Below the pieces are notes generated by a model. It did no database searches and was not told the DNA's origin. It saw nothing but the letters and a program-made list of their open reading frames with translations. A stretch of 64,000 nucleotides of DNA. Origin: Hymenobacter setariae. Lineage in GTDB: Bacteria; Bacteroidota; Bacteroidia; Cytophagales; Hymenobacteraceae. The position numbers were made by a program, and so were the translations under genes. The first letter of the stretch is position 1, and every line of letters starts with the position of its first letter. Below, piece by piece: positions 26,410 through 36,120 of this stretch. The DNA lies in NCBI RefSeq assembly GCF_007713685.1, contig NZ_VMRJ01000002.1, positions 1 through 64,000 on the forward strand, in the 5' to 3' direction.

Positions 26410-27276
26410 CTACCAGGCCAGGCGCACGGCGTGCACGTTGTCGCGGCGCGAGGAGGTGACGGCCAGCCCTTTGGCCACATCGCCGAGCAGCGTAAAACCT
26501 TCCAGCTCGTCGGCCTTGTCCACGTCGATGACTCGGCGCACGACTTCGTGGCCAGCGGCCAGCGACTGATTTAAATCGAGCAGCGTGAAGCGCCAGCGGC
26601 GACCTTGCTCCTGGTTTTGGATGAGCACCAGCGTGCCCTTACTGGACACCCACAGCAGGTTTTGCACCCAGGGCGAGCAGGTAAATTTTTTGACCAGCAC
26701 GCCCGGCTCGCTGGTCTTGTGGGCCTTGGCTAGCTTAGCTGGGTCATAGAGCCGCACTTCGTTGCCCTGAGGGCCGTAGTCGGCTGTGGCCACGTACCAC
26801 TTGCCTTGGGACTGCACGTACTCGGGGCGGGTGCCCTGCACGCAAGCATCGTCCTCGATAGTGTTGAGCAGGTGCCCGTCGAGGGTGCCGCCCTGCAGCA
26901 AGCCCGCCCAATCAACGGCGTAGATGACGGCCCGCCACTTGGTGCCTTCGGCGTTCAGCCGGATGCTGTTGCCGATGAAGGTGGGGCCGGTGCCGTTCCA
27001 AGCCACGCCGGTGGGGTGGTTGATGACGTCCTGGCCTTTTTCAGTCAGCTTCACTTCCTGTCCTAGGTAGGTCAGCGAGTCGGCTCCGGGCCGATACGCC
27101 CGAATGACGCCCACCTCGCGGTCGCCGTAGAGGTACAGCCGCCCTTGCTGGTAGCTGGCGCCCTGGCAGGCACCTAGGGCGCTGGCCGTGGAGGTGGCCG
27201 TGATGGCTAGCTCTACCGAGGTCGGCTGGGCAAGGGCGCTGGTCAAGCCAATACCTAGTAGCAGTAATTTATTCAT
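26410..27276 (-). CDS. Secreted beta-propeller-like protein of unknown function
   Basis: A 288-residue protein with a signal peptide (MNKLLLLGIGLTSALAQ). The rest is rich in short beta strands with repeated aromatic/aspartate patterns (GRLYLYGDREVGVIRAYR, HPTGVAWNGTGPTFIGNS, GKWYVATADYGPQGNEVRLYD, VSSKGTLVLIQNQEQG), which suggest a small propeller. I do not recognise the family; a phytase-like or lactonase-like propeller is possible but unproven. The ATG at 27276 is used; the codon two residues earlier is TTG. It is the first gene of the leftward SusCD-GDPD set, so a role in binding or cutting the same substrate is inferred. Confidence 0.7.
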   Translation of the reverse strand: MNKLLLLGIGLTSALAQPTSVELAITATSTASALGACQGASYQQGRLYLYGDREVGVIRAYRPGADSLTYLGQEVKLTEKGQDVINHPTGVAWNGTGPTFIGNSIRLNAEGTKWRAVIYAVDWAGLLQGGTLDGHLLNTIEDDACVQGTRPEYVQSQGKWYVATADYGPQGNEVRLYDPAKLAKAHKTSEPGVLVKKFTCSPWVQNLLWVSSKGTLVLIQNQEQGRRWRFTLLDLNQSLAAGHEVVRRVIDVDKADELEGFTLLGDVAKGLAVTSSRRDNVHAVRLAW

Positions 27277-27545
27277 AATCAACCCCTACACTTGAGTAAC
27301 CACTTGCACAGCCTGCTTGTGCTAGGTGCCGTTGCTACTCGCTACTTCATCTGCGCGTTTAGGCGGTTTTTGCGACTGCAAAGGACGTTTTCTAGAATTA
27401 CTAGCACTTTACAGCAGTGTTGCCGGGATATTATGTTTGCGTTGGAGGGGTCAAAAAGCCAGGATTGGTGCAGCCTGGACCCGTAGAAAGCGGTTAGCTC
27501 ATCGCAAGCTGGAAGACCAGTTCGCTTCACCGCACCTTTTTTTGC

Positions 27546-28787
27546 ATGACCCAGCGCTTACTCCTACTGCTGTGCCGCTCGCTGTTGAGCTTTGCCAGCA
27601 TAGGGCAGCCCGCAGCCGCCCGGCCTACTGCCGCCCGCACCGATTCCATTATTCTGGCCAAAACATTCCCGCTGCTAGCGCTTTTCGAGGCCAAACCCGC
27701 CCTGCGGCAAGCGTTGCGGGCATCGCCCGAGCTGCAACGCCTGGCACAGCGGCAGGCCCGGCGCAGTGCACCGCTCCTCGCCCAGGCAGTAGTACCGTTG
27801 CGGCGCTACGCAGATTCACTAGCGTGGCAGCCGCGCGAAATCCAGCAGGTAGGTCAGCTTTTGCAGCAGGCTTATGTCAGCAATGCGGCCTTTCGGGCGG
27901 GAGCAAGGCCACTATTTGCCAAGTCCGGACCCTACCCTCGCTACGCTGGCCAACCCGACACCGCAGCCCTGCGCCTAGCTTGGCAAGATGCCGCGGCGGG
28001 CATCAACCGCATCTTGCGGGTGTACCTGGCCAGTGCCAAGCCGCGTTACCCGGCCATCGACTCCATCAGCTTTCGACGCGGCGATGCTGGGCTGGCGCCG
28101 CAGCTACGCCAGCAGCTGCCCACCAAGGCCAGCAAGACCGCCGCTTTCTACACCTTGCCCCTGCAAGCAGCCCTAGGTGCCCTGCGCCTTAACGGCCGCG
28201 ACGAAGCCGCCCGCTACGAGCCGCTGACCGGCGGCCTCAATGCTGCCCCTACCGCTGCTGTAGCCCGCACCGACTGGGCGCGCTACCCTTATACTGTGAT
28301 ACTAGTGCCCGGCAGCGGCCCCGAGCAGCCCGGCGTGGCGCTTGACTCGGCCGGGGCCCAGCGTTGCCGGTTGGCAGCGGCTCGCTACCGAGCAGGGCAG
28401 GCGCCGTTTGTGGTAGTATCAGGCGGGCACGTGCACCCGTTTCGCACGCCGGTTTGTGAGGCGGTCGAGATGAAAAAGTACCTGGTCGAACACCTAGGCG
28501 TGCCCGCGGCGGCAGTGTTTATTGAGCCCCACGCCCGCCACACCACCACCAACCTACGCAACACGGCCCGGCTACTAGAATTTGCTAAGTTTCCGGCGGG
28601 CCGGCCTCTGCTCATCGTGACCGACGCGGCCCAGAGTCGCTACATCCTAGGCATGGCCGAGCGCTGCCGCCGCGAGCTAGGCTATGTGCCCTATCGCGAC
28701 TTGGAGCGTATTTCGGAAACGGAAAATAGCTGCTACCCTGTACCCGAAGCCAGGCAGCCCGACCCATTTGACCCACTCGACCCCTAG
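27546..28787 (+). CDS. YdcF/ElyC/SanA family (DUF218) protein
   Basis: A 413-residue protein. The N-terminal half is Ala/Arg/Gln-rich and helical after a leader (residues 1-25). The C-terminal half is a DUF218 domain: VILVPGSGPEQPGVALDSAGAQR, FVVVSGGHVHPF, VEMKKYLVEHLGVP, FIEPHARHTTTNLRNTARL and IVTDAAQSRYILGMAERC. These carry the conserved Gly-rich loop, Glu and His/Thr/Asn positions. Family members are tied to envelope metabolism, but the reaction is not well defined. It heads the rightward half of the accessory block, divergent from the beta-propeller gene. A family A hairpin follows it. Confidence 0.85.
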   Translation: MTQRLLLLLCRSLLSFASIGQPAAARPTAARTDSIILAKTFPLLALFEAKPALRQALRASPELQRLAQRQARRSAPLLAQAVVPLRRYADSLAWQPREIQQVGQLLQQAYVSNAAFRAGARPLFAKSGPYPRYAGQPDTAALRLAWQDAAAGINRILRVYLASAKPRYPAIDSISFRRGDAGLAPQLRQQLPTKASKTAAFYTLPLQAALGALRLNGRDEAARYEPLTGGLNAAPTAAVARTDWARYPYTVILVPGSGPEQPGVALDSAGAQRCRLAAARYRAGQAPFVVVSGGHVHPFRTPVCEAVEMKKYLVEHLGVPAAAVFIEPHARHTTTNLRNTARLLEFAKFPAGRPLLIVTDAAQSRYILGMAERCRRELGYVPYRDLERISETENSCYPVPEARQPDPFDPLDP

Positions 28788-28825
28788 GGGCCGGGGTTTA
28801 GGAGTCGTTCACAAGTATTACTTCT

Positions 28826-28918
28826 CACCTGTCATGCTAAGCTTGCGAAGCATCTTTTCCTGTTGAAGCAGGTCATTCGGCAGTGATAAGACGCTTCGCT
28901 AGCCTAGCATGACGGGTG
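28826..28918. repeat. Hairpin repeat family A, copy 2
   Basis: Inverted repeat whose 31-base arms pair at 27 positions. The left arm contains CACCTGTCATGCTAAGC and GCGAAGCATCTT; the right arm contains AAGACGCTTCGCTAG and CATGACGGGTG. It lies between the YdcF and GH92 genes. Confidence 0.85.
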
Positions 28919-28967
28919 ATATTTTATCAGCTAAATCGTTTTTTCAAGCACCTTCTTGAGCAGCCAC

Positions 28968-31070
28968 GTGATTAGTAGCATAAAGAGATATCTAGGTTAT
29001 TTCCTCGTAGCCGGGCTTACCCTCCCGGCCTTGGCCCAAAGCCCAGCCGAGCAAGTCAATGTATTCCTAGGTTCTTCCGGCGACCATGGGCAGCTGTCGC
29101 CGGCCGCGTCCTATCCGTTTAGTATGCTGAGTTTGGGGCCGCAGACCTACCCCAATCTACACACTGGCTACGAGCACCTAGCACGCACATTTCTAGGGTT
29201 CACGCACACGCGCTTTGAGGGGGTAGGCTGCCAGGGCGCGGGCGGCAACCTGCTCGTGAAACCCCTCCTGGGTACTGACCCTGCGCAAACTACACTACTC
29301 AAGAAGACTGAGCGCGCTACGCCGGGCTACTACGGCGTCACGTTTGAGAATGGCATTGGGGCCGAGCTAACGGCGGCGCAGCGCTTCGGGCTGCACCGCT
29401 ACCACTTTCCGGCCAGCGGGGCGCGGGGGCTGTTTATGGACATCAGCTATTCTTTCGCCAACGGCTTCAAGCACGAGGAGCACGCCACGACTGACAACAC
29501 GCTGAGCGGCTGGCTAGAAGCAGGCACCACCTGCGGCGCGGGCACTTACCGGCTTTATTACTACCTCGAAACCAGCCAGCCAGTGCAGTGGGAGCCCGCG
29601 GGCGCGCACAAACTGGTAGCCCGCCTACCCACCACCGGCGCGCCCGATGTGGAAGTGCGCGTGGCCTTTTCGTCAGTGAGCCTGGCCGATGCGCAGGCCA
29701 CGCTGAAGCAGCAGGCGGCCGCCGATTTTGCGGCGGTGCGGCAGGCGAGCGCGCAGGCCTGGAATGCGCTGCTCGGCCGTGTGCAAGTGCAGGGCGCGCC
29801 CGACCGCGAGCGCCTGTTTTACTCGCTGCTGTACCGCACCTTGCAATCGCCCTACGTGGTGTCGGAGCCCGATGGGCGCTACCAGGCTACCAATGGCTCG
29901 TTGCAACATTCCACCCGCCCCGTCTACAATGGCTGGGCAATATGGGACAATTACCACACGCAGCTACCGCTGCTGTCGCTGGCCTACCCTACCGAGTTTC
30001 AGGACATCGCCACCTCGCTCGCCAACTTGTATCGCTTCGGCAAAAAAGACTACGCGACCCAGCACGAGCCCTCGCCCACAGTGCGCACCGAGCACGCCAG
30101 CGTAGTGCTGCTCGATGCCGCCCGCAAAGGCTACACCGTAGACCTGCGCGGCATCCGCGACTCACTCGTAAGCCAGGCCCGGCGCCTCGACTACTCGCAC
30201 CCCGACAAAGCCCTCGAATCGTCGTACGATGCCTGGGCACTGGGCGAAATCCTAGGTAGGCTAAAAGAGTCTAAAGAAGCAGCAGTCTGGCACACCAAAG
30301 CGCTGGACTATAAACGCTATTGGCAGAAGGACTTCCAGGACATGACTAAGCCCGATGTGGACCGCCTCCCGGCCCGTGGCCTCTACCAAGGCACCATCTG
30401 GCAGTACCGCTGGAATGTGCCCTATGACATTCGCGGCTTGCAGGAATTGATGGGCGGCGAGGCGGCCTTCCGGCAGCAACTCGATGCCTTTTTTGGCGGC
30501 GACTACTACAACCACGCCAACGAAACCGACTTGCAGGCCCCTACCCTCTACAACGCCACCCGGCAGCCCTGGCTTTCGCAGGCGCTGGTGCACCACCTAG
30601 CCGTCGATACGGTGGTGCAGCACTACTTCAACGACAATAGCCGCGGCATCGACCCCTACGTGGGCCGCATCTACCAAAACCAGCCCCAGGCCTACCTCCG
30701 CACCATGGACGACGACGCGGGCGCCATGTCGGCCTGGTTTGTGCTCGCGGGCTGCGGGCTGCTTCCCGCCTGCGTGGGCGAGCCGGTGTACTACCTCAAC
30801 CTACCCCTCTTTCAGCAGCTTACGCTGCAAACGGGGGGGCGCAAGCCGCTCACGATTAAGGTGGAAAACTATGGACCAAACCGCATGTACATTCAAGCGG
30901 CGCGGCTGAATGGCAAGCCGCTGAATCGCAACTGGCTCACGCACCAAGAGCTAGCTGCTGGTGGCACGCTAGAGTTTGTGGCCGCCGATGTGCCCAATAA
31001 GGCCTGGGGCACGCAGCAGCTTTGGGTAGCAGGCGAGCCAACTAGCAACGCTCCAGCTAAAGCAAAGTAG
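28968..31070 (+). CDS. Glycoside hydrolase family 92-like alpha-mannosidase
   Basis: A 700-residue secreted enzyme resembling GH92, a Ca-dependent exo-alpha-mannosidase family. It has a signal peptide (ends LPALAQ) and the N-terminal beta-sandwich start VNVFLGSSGDHGQLSPAASYPF. The helical barrel includes WAIWDNYHTQLPLL. The catalytic segment HANETDLQAPTLYN keeps the candidate acid Glu519. The segment MDDDAGAMSAWFVLAGCGL (near 580) is equivalent to the DNGQMSAW motif of classic members. Both motifs differ from the usual GNEPDH and DNGQMSAW forms, so substrate preference may be altered. The start is uncertain: GTG at 28968 is used, TTG at 28956 is the alternative. Next downstream is SusC pair 2. 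Confidence 0.85.
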   Translation: MISSIKRYLGYFLVAGLTLPALAQSPAEQVNVFLGSSGDHGQLSPAASYPFSMLSLGPQTYPNLHTGYEHLARTFLGFTHTRFEGVGCQGAGGNLLVKPLLGTDPAQTTLLKKTERATPGYYGVTFENGIGAELTAAQRFGLHRYHFPASGARGLFMDISYSFANGFKHEEHATTDNTLSGWLEAGTTCGAGTYRLYYYLETSQPVQWEPAGAHKLVARLPTTGAPDVEVRVAFSSVSLADAQATLKQQAAADFAAVRQASAQAWNALLGRVQVQGAPDRERLFYSLLYRTLQSPYVVSEPDGRYQATNGSLQHSTRPVYNGWAIWDNYHTQLPLLSLAYPTEFQDIATSLANLYRFGKKDYATQHEPSPTVRTEHASVVLLDAARKGYTVDLRGIRDSLVSQARRLDYSHPDKALESSYDAWALGEILGRLKESKEAAVWHTKALDYKRYWQKDFQDMTKPDVDRLPARGLYQGTIWQYRWNVPYDIRGLQELMGGEAAFRQQLDAFFGGDYYNHANETDLQAPTLYNATRQPWLSQALVHHLAVDTVVQHYFNDNSRGIDPYVGRIYQNQPQAYLRTMDDDAGAMSAWFVLAGCGLLPACVGEPVYYLNLPLFQQLTLQTGGRKPLTIKVENYGPNRMYIQAARLNGKPLNRNWLTHQELAAGGTLEFVAADVPNKAWGTQQLWVAGEPTSNAPAKAK

Positions 31071-31348
31071 TGCCCGTACCTGCCGGCCATAACCATCTGC
31101 TTAGTGCGTGTTAATAGCGCGGGGCGCAGTTGCGTGCCATCAACAATAACTTAACCGTTTTTCAAGAACTTAACGCTCGCCAAGTCAACGAATTACCCTG
31201 CTCATCTACCTGAGCGGTGGTACCAGCATATGTTTTATTATTTAACGTAGAAATGCAAACTGTAATATTAAAATGACATTCTGATAATAGGCGCGGCGGT
31301 GCTTTGTGGTGCTCAAAAACAGCCCTTTCCACATTGCCCTAGGCGCTT

Positions 31349-34300
31349 ATGAAAAAGAAGTACTTTGCCCACCGTATAGAGCCGCCAGCCGGCGGGCTTC
31401 GCACCAGCAGCCTAGGGCTGGCGCTGCTCCTGTGCCCCATGCTAGCCGCTGCGCAGCAAACCATTAAGGGCACGGTAACGGATGAGAAAAACGCGCCCCT
31501 GCCCGGCGTGACGGTGCGCCTCAAGGATGGCAGCACGGCCGTAGGCACTGCCCCCGATGGTACCTACAGCATCAAAACCAACGGCCCGACCGATATTCTG
31601 GTGTTTTCCTTCCTAGGTACCGAGCCCAAGGAAGTAATTGCGGGCACCCAAACCAGCCTCAATGTGACGCTGCTGCCCGATGCGCAAAAGCTGAAGGACG
31701 TGGTAGTTATCGGCTACGGCACGGCTACCCGCGAGGATATTATCGGGTCGGTGACTTCTGTAAAAGCCGGCGAGTTTAACCAGGGTGTGCTGACCACGCC
31801 CGCTGAGCTGCTGCAAGGCAAAGTAGCCGGCCTCAACATCACTAAGAGCGGCGACCCCAACCAGCGGCCCTCGGTGGTGCTGCGCGGCCCCAGCACCATC
31901 CGCACTCTCAATGGCGGCGTGACGGAGCCATTTTATGTGATTGACGGCGTGCCCGGCGCCAGCATCGACCTGTTGGCCCCCGACGATATTGCCACCATCG
32001 ACGTGCTCAAGGATGCATCGTCCACGGCCATTTACGGTACGCGAGCGGCTAATGGTGTTATTATCATCACGACCAAGCGAGCCAAGTCGGGCCAAACGCG
32101 CCTGACTTACAGCGCCTACGGCGCGGTGGCCAACGTGTCGAAGAAAGTAGACATGCTGAGCGGTGACGAGCTGCGCCAATACCTAGTAGCTAATAAGACC
32201 CGACCGCTGGCCCAGCCCACCGACGACGATGGCTCGAACACCGACTGGCAAAAGCTAGTGGAACGCACCAGCTACTCTACCAACCACAACCTCTCGTTCA
32301 ACGGCTCGGCTAATGCTACGGACTACGGCGCCAGCGTCAACTACCTGAAGAATAACGGCATCCTGAACCGCACCTCGCTGGAGCGCATCATCTACCGAGG
32401 CTTCATCAACCAGCGCTTTTTCAATAATCGCCTGAAGCTGGGCGTGAACATCATCAACAGCTCGACCACCCAGAACGACCTGCCGCAGACCCAGGTACTG
32501 CAAAACATGCTGTTCTATCTGCCCACGGTGAGCCCCTACAACGCCGATGGCAGCTACAAGGAAAACTACACGCGTACTGGCAGCGGCCCACTGAACCCGC
32601 TCTCGCTGGTGAATAACAACACCTACGTGACCAAGGACAGCAAAACGCTGGTCAATGGCTTGGTGCAGCTCGACATCATTACGGGCCTGAAACTCACGCT
32701 TAGCGGCTCGAACCAGCGCACCCAAACCAACTTTAACAGCTACCTCAACAGCCAGTCGGGCCTGGCCGTGAACCTAGGCGGCGTGGCCCGCCGCAACGAG
32801 TACGAAACCACTAACGATGTGGTGGAGCTGTACGCCAACTACGACCGCACCTTTGGCCAGCACAACTTGCAGCTCCTAGGTGGCTACTCGTACCAGCAAG
32901 ACCGCACCAACGACGGCTTCGGCATCACGACCCAGGGCTTTGCCAACGACGCCCTAGGGTACAATAACTTATATCTGTCTAACCCGTCGTCGCTGGCGCA
33001 GATTGCCTTCGACAACAACCCCATTTCGACGCTGCGCCTCATCTCGCAGTATGCCCGGGCGCAGTACCAATACGGCGACCGCTACCTGGCGCAGGTGTCG
33101 GTGCGGCGCGATGGCTCGTCGGCCTTCGGCGTGAACAACCGCTACGGCTACTTCCCCACGGCGGCCCTCGGGTGGCGCCTTATCAATGAGGAGTTTATGC
33201 GCGGGTTGCCCGCTTTCAGCGACCTCAAGCTGCGCGCTGGCTACGGCGTATCGGGCAATAGCCAGGGCTTCGACGCCTTCTCGTCCATCCTCATCTACGG
33301 CACGCCGCCCGGCAGCAGCAAGTATCTGAACAACGGTGTTATCTCGAACGTGGTGAACGCCGTGCGTAATGAAAACCCCGACCTGAAGTGGGAAAGCACC
33401 GCCACCACTAACGTGGGCTTGGACATTGGCTTCTTCAAAAACCGCCTCACGGCCTCGGTCGATTTTTACATTAAAAAGACCCGCGACCTCATCGACGACG
33501 TGCTGCCGGTGTCGAGCACCGAGTTTCAGTACACCACCTACACCGCCAACGTGGGCAGCATGACCAACCGCGGCATCGAGGTGGTGCTGAGCGCGGTGCC
33601 CGTGCAAACGGCCGCTTTCACCTGGCGCTCGTCGCTCAACTTCTCGCACAATACTAACCGCATCGACAACCTGAGCACCGACCGGTTCACGATTCCTTAC
33701 ATCCAGACCGCGCAGCTCGGCGGCAAGGGCCAGAGCGGCAACTACAGCCAGATTATCCAGCCCGGCTCGGCGGTGGGCACCTTCACGCTGTGGCACTACC
33801 TCGGCAAAAATGAGCGGGGCGTGAGCACCTTCCAGAAGGCCGACGGCAGCACCACCGCCACCCAGCCCCTCACCACCGACCAGCAAGTGGTGGGCAATGC
33901 CCAGCCCAAGCTTATCTACGGCTGGGTCAACAACTTTACCTACAAAGCCTTCGACCTCAACTTCTTGGTGCGCGGCGTGTACGGCAATAAAATTCTGAAC
34001 GCCACCCTAGCCGGCCTCAACAACCCGGCCGATGCGCGCCTGCAAAACATCCCGCGCTTCACCCTAGGCGAGTCGTTCAACGACATCAACGCCTACCTCA
34101 TCTCCGACCGCTTCCTAGAAAGCGGCTCCTACCTGCGCCTCGACAACGCCACCCTAGGTTACACCCTGCGCCCCAATACGCCCTACGTGAAGGCCTTGCG
34201 CTTCTACGTGAACACCAATAACCTGTTCATCATCACCAAGTACCGCGGCATCGACCCCGAAATCAACATCGGCGGCCTCACGCCGGGCATCGACAACAAC

Positions 34301-34354
34301 AACTATTACCCCAAAACCCGGACGTTCACGCTGGGGCTAACGGCTTCGTTTTAA
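31349..34354 (+). CDS. SusC/RagA family TonB-linked outer-membrane receptor (pair 2)
   Basis: A 1001-residue transporter, shorter than its paralog at 23005. Signal peptide to about residue 36. A carboxypeptidase-D-regulatory-like domain follows (TIKGTVTDEKNAPLPGVTV). Then comes a plug with LKDVVVIGYGTATREDIIGS, PFYVIDGVPGAS, TIDVLKDASSTAIYGTRAANG, and a barrel ending in LGLTASF. It is the second importer in the block and is followed by its own SusD. The upstream 278 bases (31071-31348) contain no gene and are A+T-rich around 31220-31290, so a promoter is likely there although I see no perfect consensus. Divergence from pair 1 suggests a different ligand or fragment size. Confidence 0.95.
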   Translation: MKKKYFAHRIEPPAGGLRTSSLGLALLLCPMLAAAQQTIKGTVTDEKNAPLPGVTVRLKDGSTAVGTAPDGTYSIKTNGPTDILVFSFLGTEPKEVIAGTQTSLNVTLLPDAQKLKDVVVIGYGTATREDIIGSVTSVKAGEFNQGVLTTPAELLQGKVAGLNITKSGDPNQRPSVVLRGPSTIRTLNGGVTEPFYVIDGVPGASIDLLAPDDIATIDVLKDASSTAIYGTRAANGVIIITTKRAKSGQTRLTYSAYGAVANVSKKVDMLSGDELRQYLVANKTRPLAQPTDDDGSNTDWQKLVERTSYSTNHNLSFNGSANATDYGASVNYLKNNGILNRTSLERIIYRGFINQRFFNNRLKLGVNIINSSTTQNDLPQTQVLQNMLFYLPTVSPYNADGSYKENYTRTGSGPLNPLSLVNNNTYVTKDSKTLVNGLVQLDIITGLKLTLSGSNQRTQTNFNSYLNSQSGLAVNLGGVARRNEYETTNDVVELYANYDRTFGQHNLQLLGGYSYQQDRTNDGFGITTQGFANDALGYNNLYLSNPSSLAQIAFDNNPISTLRLISQYARAQYQYGDRYLAQVSVRRDGSSAFGVNNRYGYFPTAALGWRLINEEFMRGLPAFSDLKLRAGYGVSGNSQGFDAFSSILIYGTPPGSSKYLNNGVISNVVNAVRNENPDLKWESTATTNVGLDIGFFKNRLTASVDFYIKKTRDLIDDVLPVSSTEFQYTTYTANVGSMTNRGIEVVLSAVPVQTAAFTWRSSLNFSHNTNRIDNLSTDRFTIPYIQTAQLGGKGQSGNYSQIIQPGSAVGTFTLWHYLGKNERGVSTFQKADGSTTATQPLTTDQQVVGNAQPKLIYGWVNNFTYKAFDLNFLVRGVYGNKILNATLAGLNNPADARLQNIPRFTLGESFNDINAYLISDRFLESGSYLRLDNATLGYTLRPNTPYVKALRFYVNTNNLFIITKYRGIDPEINIGGLTPGIDNNNYYPKTRTFTLGLTASF

Positions 34355-34377
34355 GGGCTTTTATTCGATAATATCAT

Positions 34378-34497
34378 TTGTCATGCTGAGCACAGCGCAG
34401 CGGAGTCGAAGCATCTCTACCAGTGAACTAACTCCTGACGCCAACAACGGTGCGATAGAGATGCTTCGGCTCCGCTGCGCTGCGCTCAGCATGACAA
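34378..34497. repeat. Hairpin repeat family A, copy 3
   Basis: Inverted repeat with 42-base arms (34378-34419 and 34456-34497) that pair at 40 positions, the longest arms of the family. The arms start TTGTCATGCTGAGC and end GAAGCATCTCTA, with a GCAGCGCAGCGGAG block between. It is placed between SusC and SusD of pair 2, where it could set relative expression or RNA stability. Confidence 0.88.
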
Positions 34498-34517
34498 GGA
34501 CAACCTAGGAATTACTT

Positions 34518-36110
34518 ATGAAAAGCAAAGCTATTCTCCTTGCTCTGAGCGCGCTAGCTACCGTCACGTACTCCTGCAAAAAGCTGGACGTGCCGGTCGA
34601 GTCGCAGTTTGTAGAGTCCAACTTTCCCAAGACCATCAGCGACTACAACGCTTCGGTGGGGGCTATGTATTCTAACCTGTCGTCGCAGTTTGCGGTGCCC
34701 TACTGGCGCATGCAAACCATGAGCACCGACGAGGCCATCATCCCGGCCCGCGACGGCAACTTCGACGACGGTGGGCAGTATCGCCAGCTGCACTACCACA
34801 CCTGGACGCCCGACCACCCCAACGTGCTCACCATCTGGCAGTGGGCGTATAGCGGCATCCAAACCTGTAACCGCCTGCTCAACGTTACGAGCGCCTTCAA
34901 CTTCTCGGACCAGGAAAAGGCTAACCGGCTGGCTGAAATCCGGGCCATGCGGGCGCTGTACTACTACTTTTTGATGGACCTGTACGGCAACGTGCCCCTC
35001 ATCACGGACTATCCGGCGCCCGCCTCGCCCGCCACCAAGCCGCGCGCCGAGGTATATAAGTTTATTGAAAGCGAACTGACCGGCATCACCGGCAAGCTAC
35101 CGGCCAAGACCAATAACGCTGCCACCAATACCCAGCAGTATGGCCGCCCCACCAAGGGCATGGTGTATGCGCTGCTGGCTAAGCTCTACCTCAACTCGGA
35201 GGTGTACGTGGGCACCACCCGCTACCCCGACGTGGTGCGCATGGCCGACAGCGTGCAGGCCAATACCAACTACGCCCTCGATACCCGCTACCGCGATATT
35301 TTCCTGCCCAACAACGGCCCGCAGATTCGCGAGACCATCTTCGCCGTGCCCTACGACCAGCAGATTCCGGGCAACCAGTTTACGCGCTTTGGCTTTTTCT
35401 ACTACCTCACGCAGGCCTACGGCTTCAACGTGAACCTAAGCATCGCCATGAGCACCACGCCCGAGTTCTACGCGCGCTTCAACCTGCCCGGCGACTTCCG
35501 CACCACCACCTGGCTGGCCGGCCCACAGTACGCGCCCGATGGCAACGGCGGCTTCACCACCACGCCAGTCTACTACCCCAATTCGACCACCCAAATTAAC
35601 ATCAACCCGGTGCTGACGCTGGTGCCGCCCAAGCCCATGGACCTAGGCAACACTCAAGCCAGCCAGGCCTCGGGCGCGCGCTCCATCAAATACTACCCCG
35701 ACCCCACCATCATCCAGGGCACCCGCCTCAACGGCAACGACGTGCCCCTGCTGCGCCTCGCCGACGTGCTACTGATGAAGGCCGAAGCCATCTTGCGGGG
35801 CGCCACCGCCACGAGTGTCAACGGCGAACTGCAAACCCCGCTAGTGCTTGTCAATAAAATCCGCGCCCGCGCCGGAGCTCAGCAGGCCATCAGCATCACC
35901 CTCAGCGGCATGCTCGATGAGCGCGCCCGCGAGCTGAGTTGGGAAGCCTGGCGCCGCAACGACCTCATCCGCTTCGGCCAGTTTGAAACCGAATACCCCC
36001 TGCCCAACGACGTGCTAAAGATGGATAAGAGCGAGTTTCGCCGCCTCTATCCCGTGCCGACTATTGAGCTGCGGCTGAATAGCAATTTGGTGCAGAACAA
36101 GGGGTATTAA
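34518..36110 (+). CDS. SusD/RagB family nutrient-binding outer-membrane lipoprotein (pair 2)
   Basis: A 530-residue surface lipoprotein (lipobox VTYSCKK, Cys near 20) with the SusD helical body: NRLLNVTSAFNFSDQ, RAMRALYYYFLMDLYGNVPL, GMVYALLAKLYLNSEVYVG and the C-terminal LLMKAEAILRGATAT, ARELSWEAWRRNDLIRFG and LVQNKGY. It pairs with the SusC encoded 163 bases upstream; a family A hairpin occupies most of that gap. Sequence similarity to pair 1 is low outside family motifs. The ligand is unknown. PI-PLC is the next gene. Confidence 0.94.
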   Translation: MKSKAILLALSALATVTYSCKKLDVPVESQFVESNFPKTISDYNASVGAMYSNLSSQFAVPYWRMQTMSTDEAIIPARDGNFDDGGQYRQLHYHTWTPDHPNVLTIWQWAYSGIQTCNRLLNVTSAFNFSDQEKANRLAEIRAMRALYYYFLMDLYGNVPLITDYPAPASPATKPRAEVYKFIESELTGITGKLPAKTNNAATNTQQYGRPTKGMVYALLAKLYLNSEVYVGTTRYPDVVRMADSVQANTNYALDTRYRDIFLPNNGPQIRETIFAVPYDQQIPGNQFTRFGFFYYLTQAYGFNVNLSIAMSTTPEFYARFNLPGDFRTTTWLAGPQYAPDGNGGFTTTPVYYPNSTTQININPVLTLVPPKPMDLGNTQASQASGARSIKYYPDPTIIQGTRLNGNDVPLLRLADVLLMKAEAILRGATATSVNGELQTPLVLVNKIRARAGAQQAISITLSGMLDERARELSWEAWRRNDLIRFGQFETEYPLPNDVLKMDKSEFRRLYPVPTIELRLNSNLVQNKGY

Positions 36111-36120
36111 GAGGCCCTAT

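Noticed and set aside
32969-33886. Long minus-strand open frame (305 codons) opposite SusC pair 2
   Set aside because: It is antisense to an unmistakable SusC gene; the translation is Val/Gly/His/Arg-rich with no domain. Such shadows are common in high-G+C genes.
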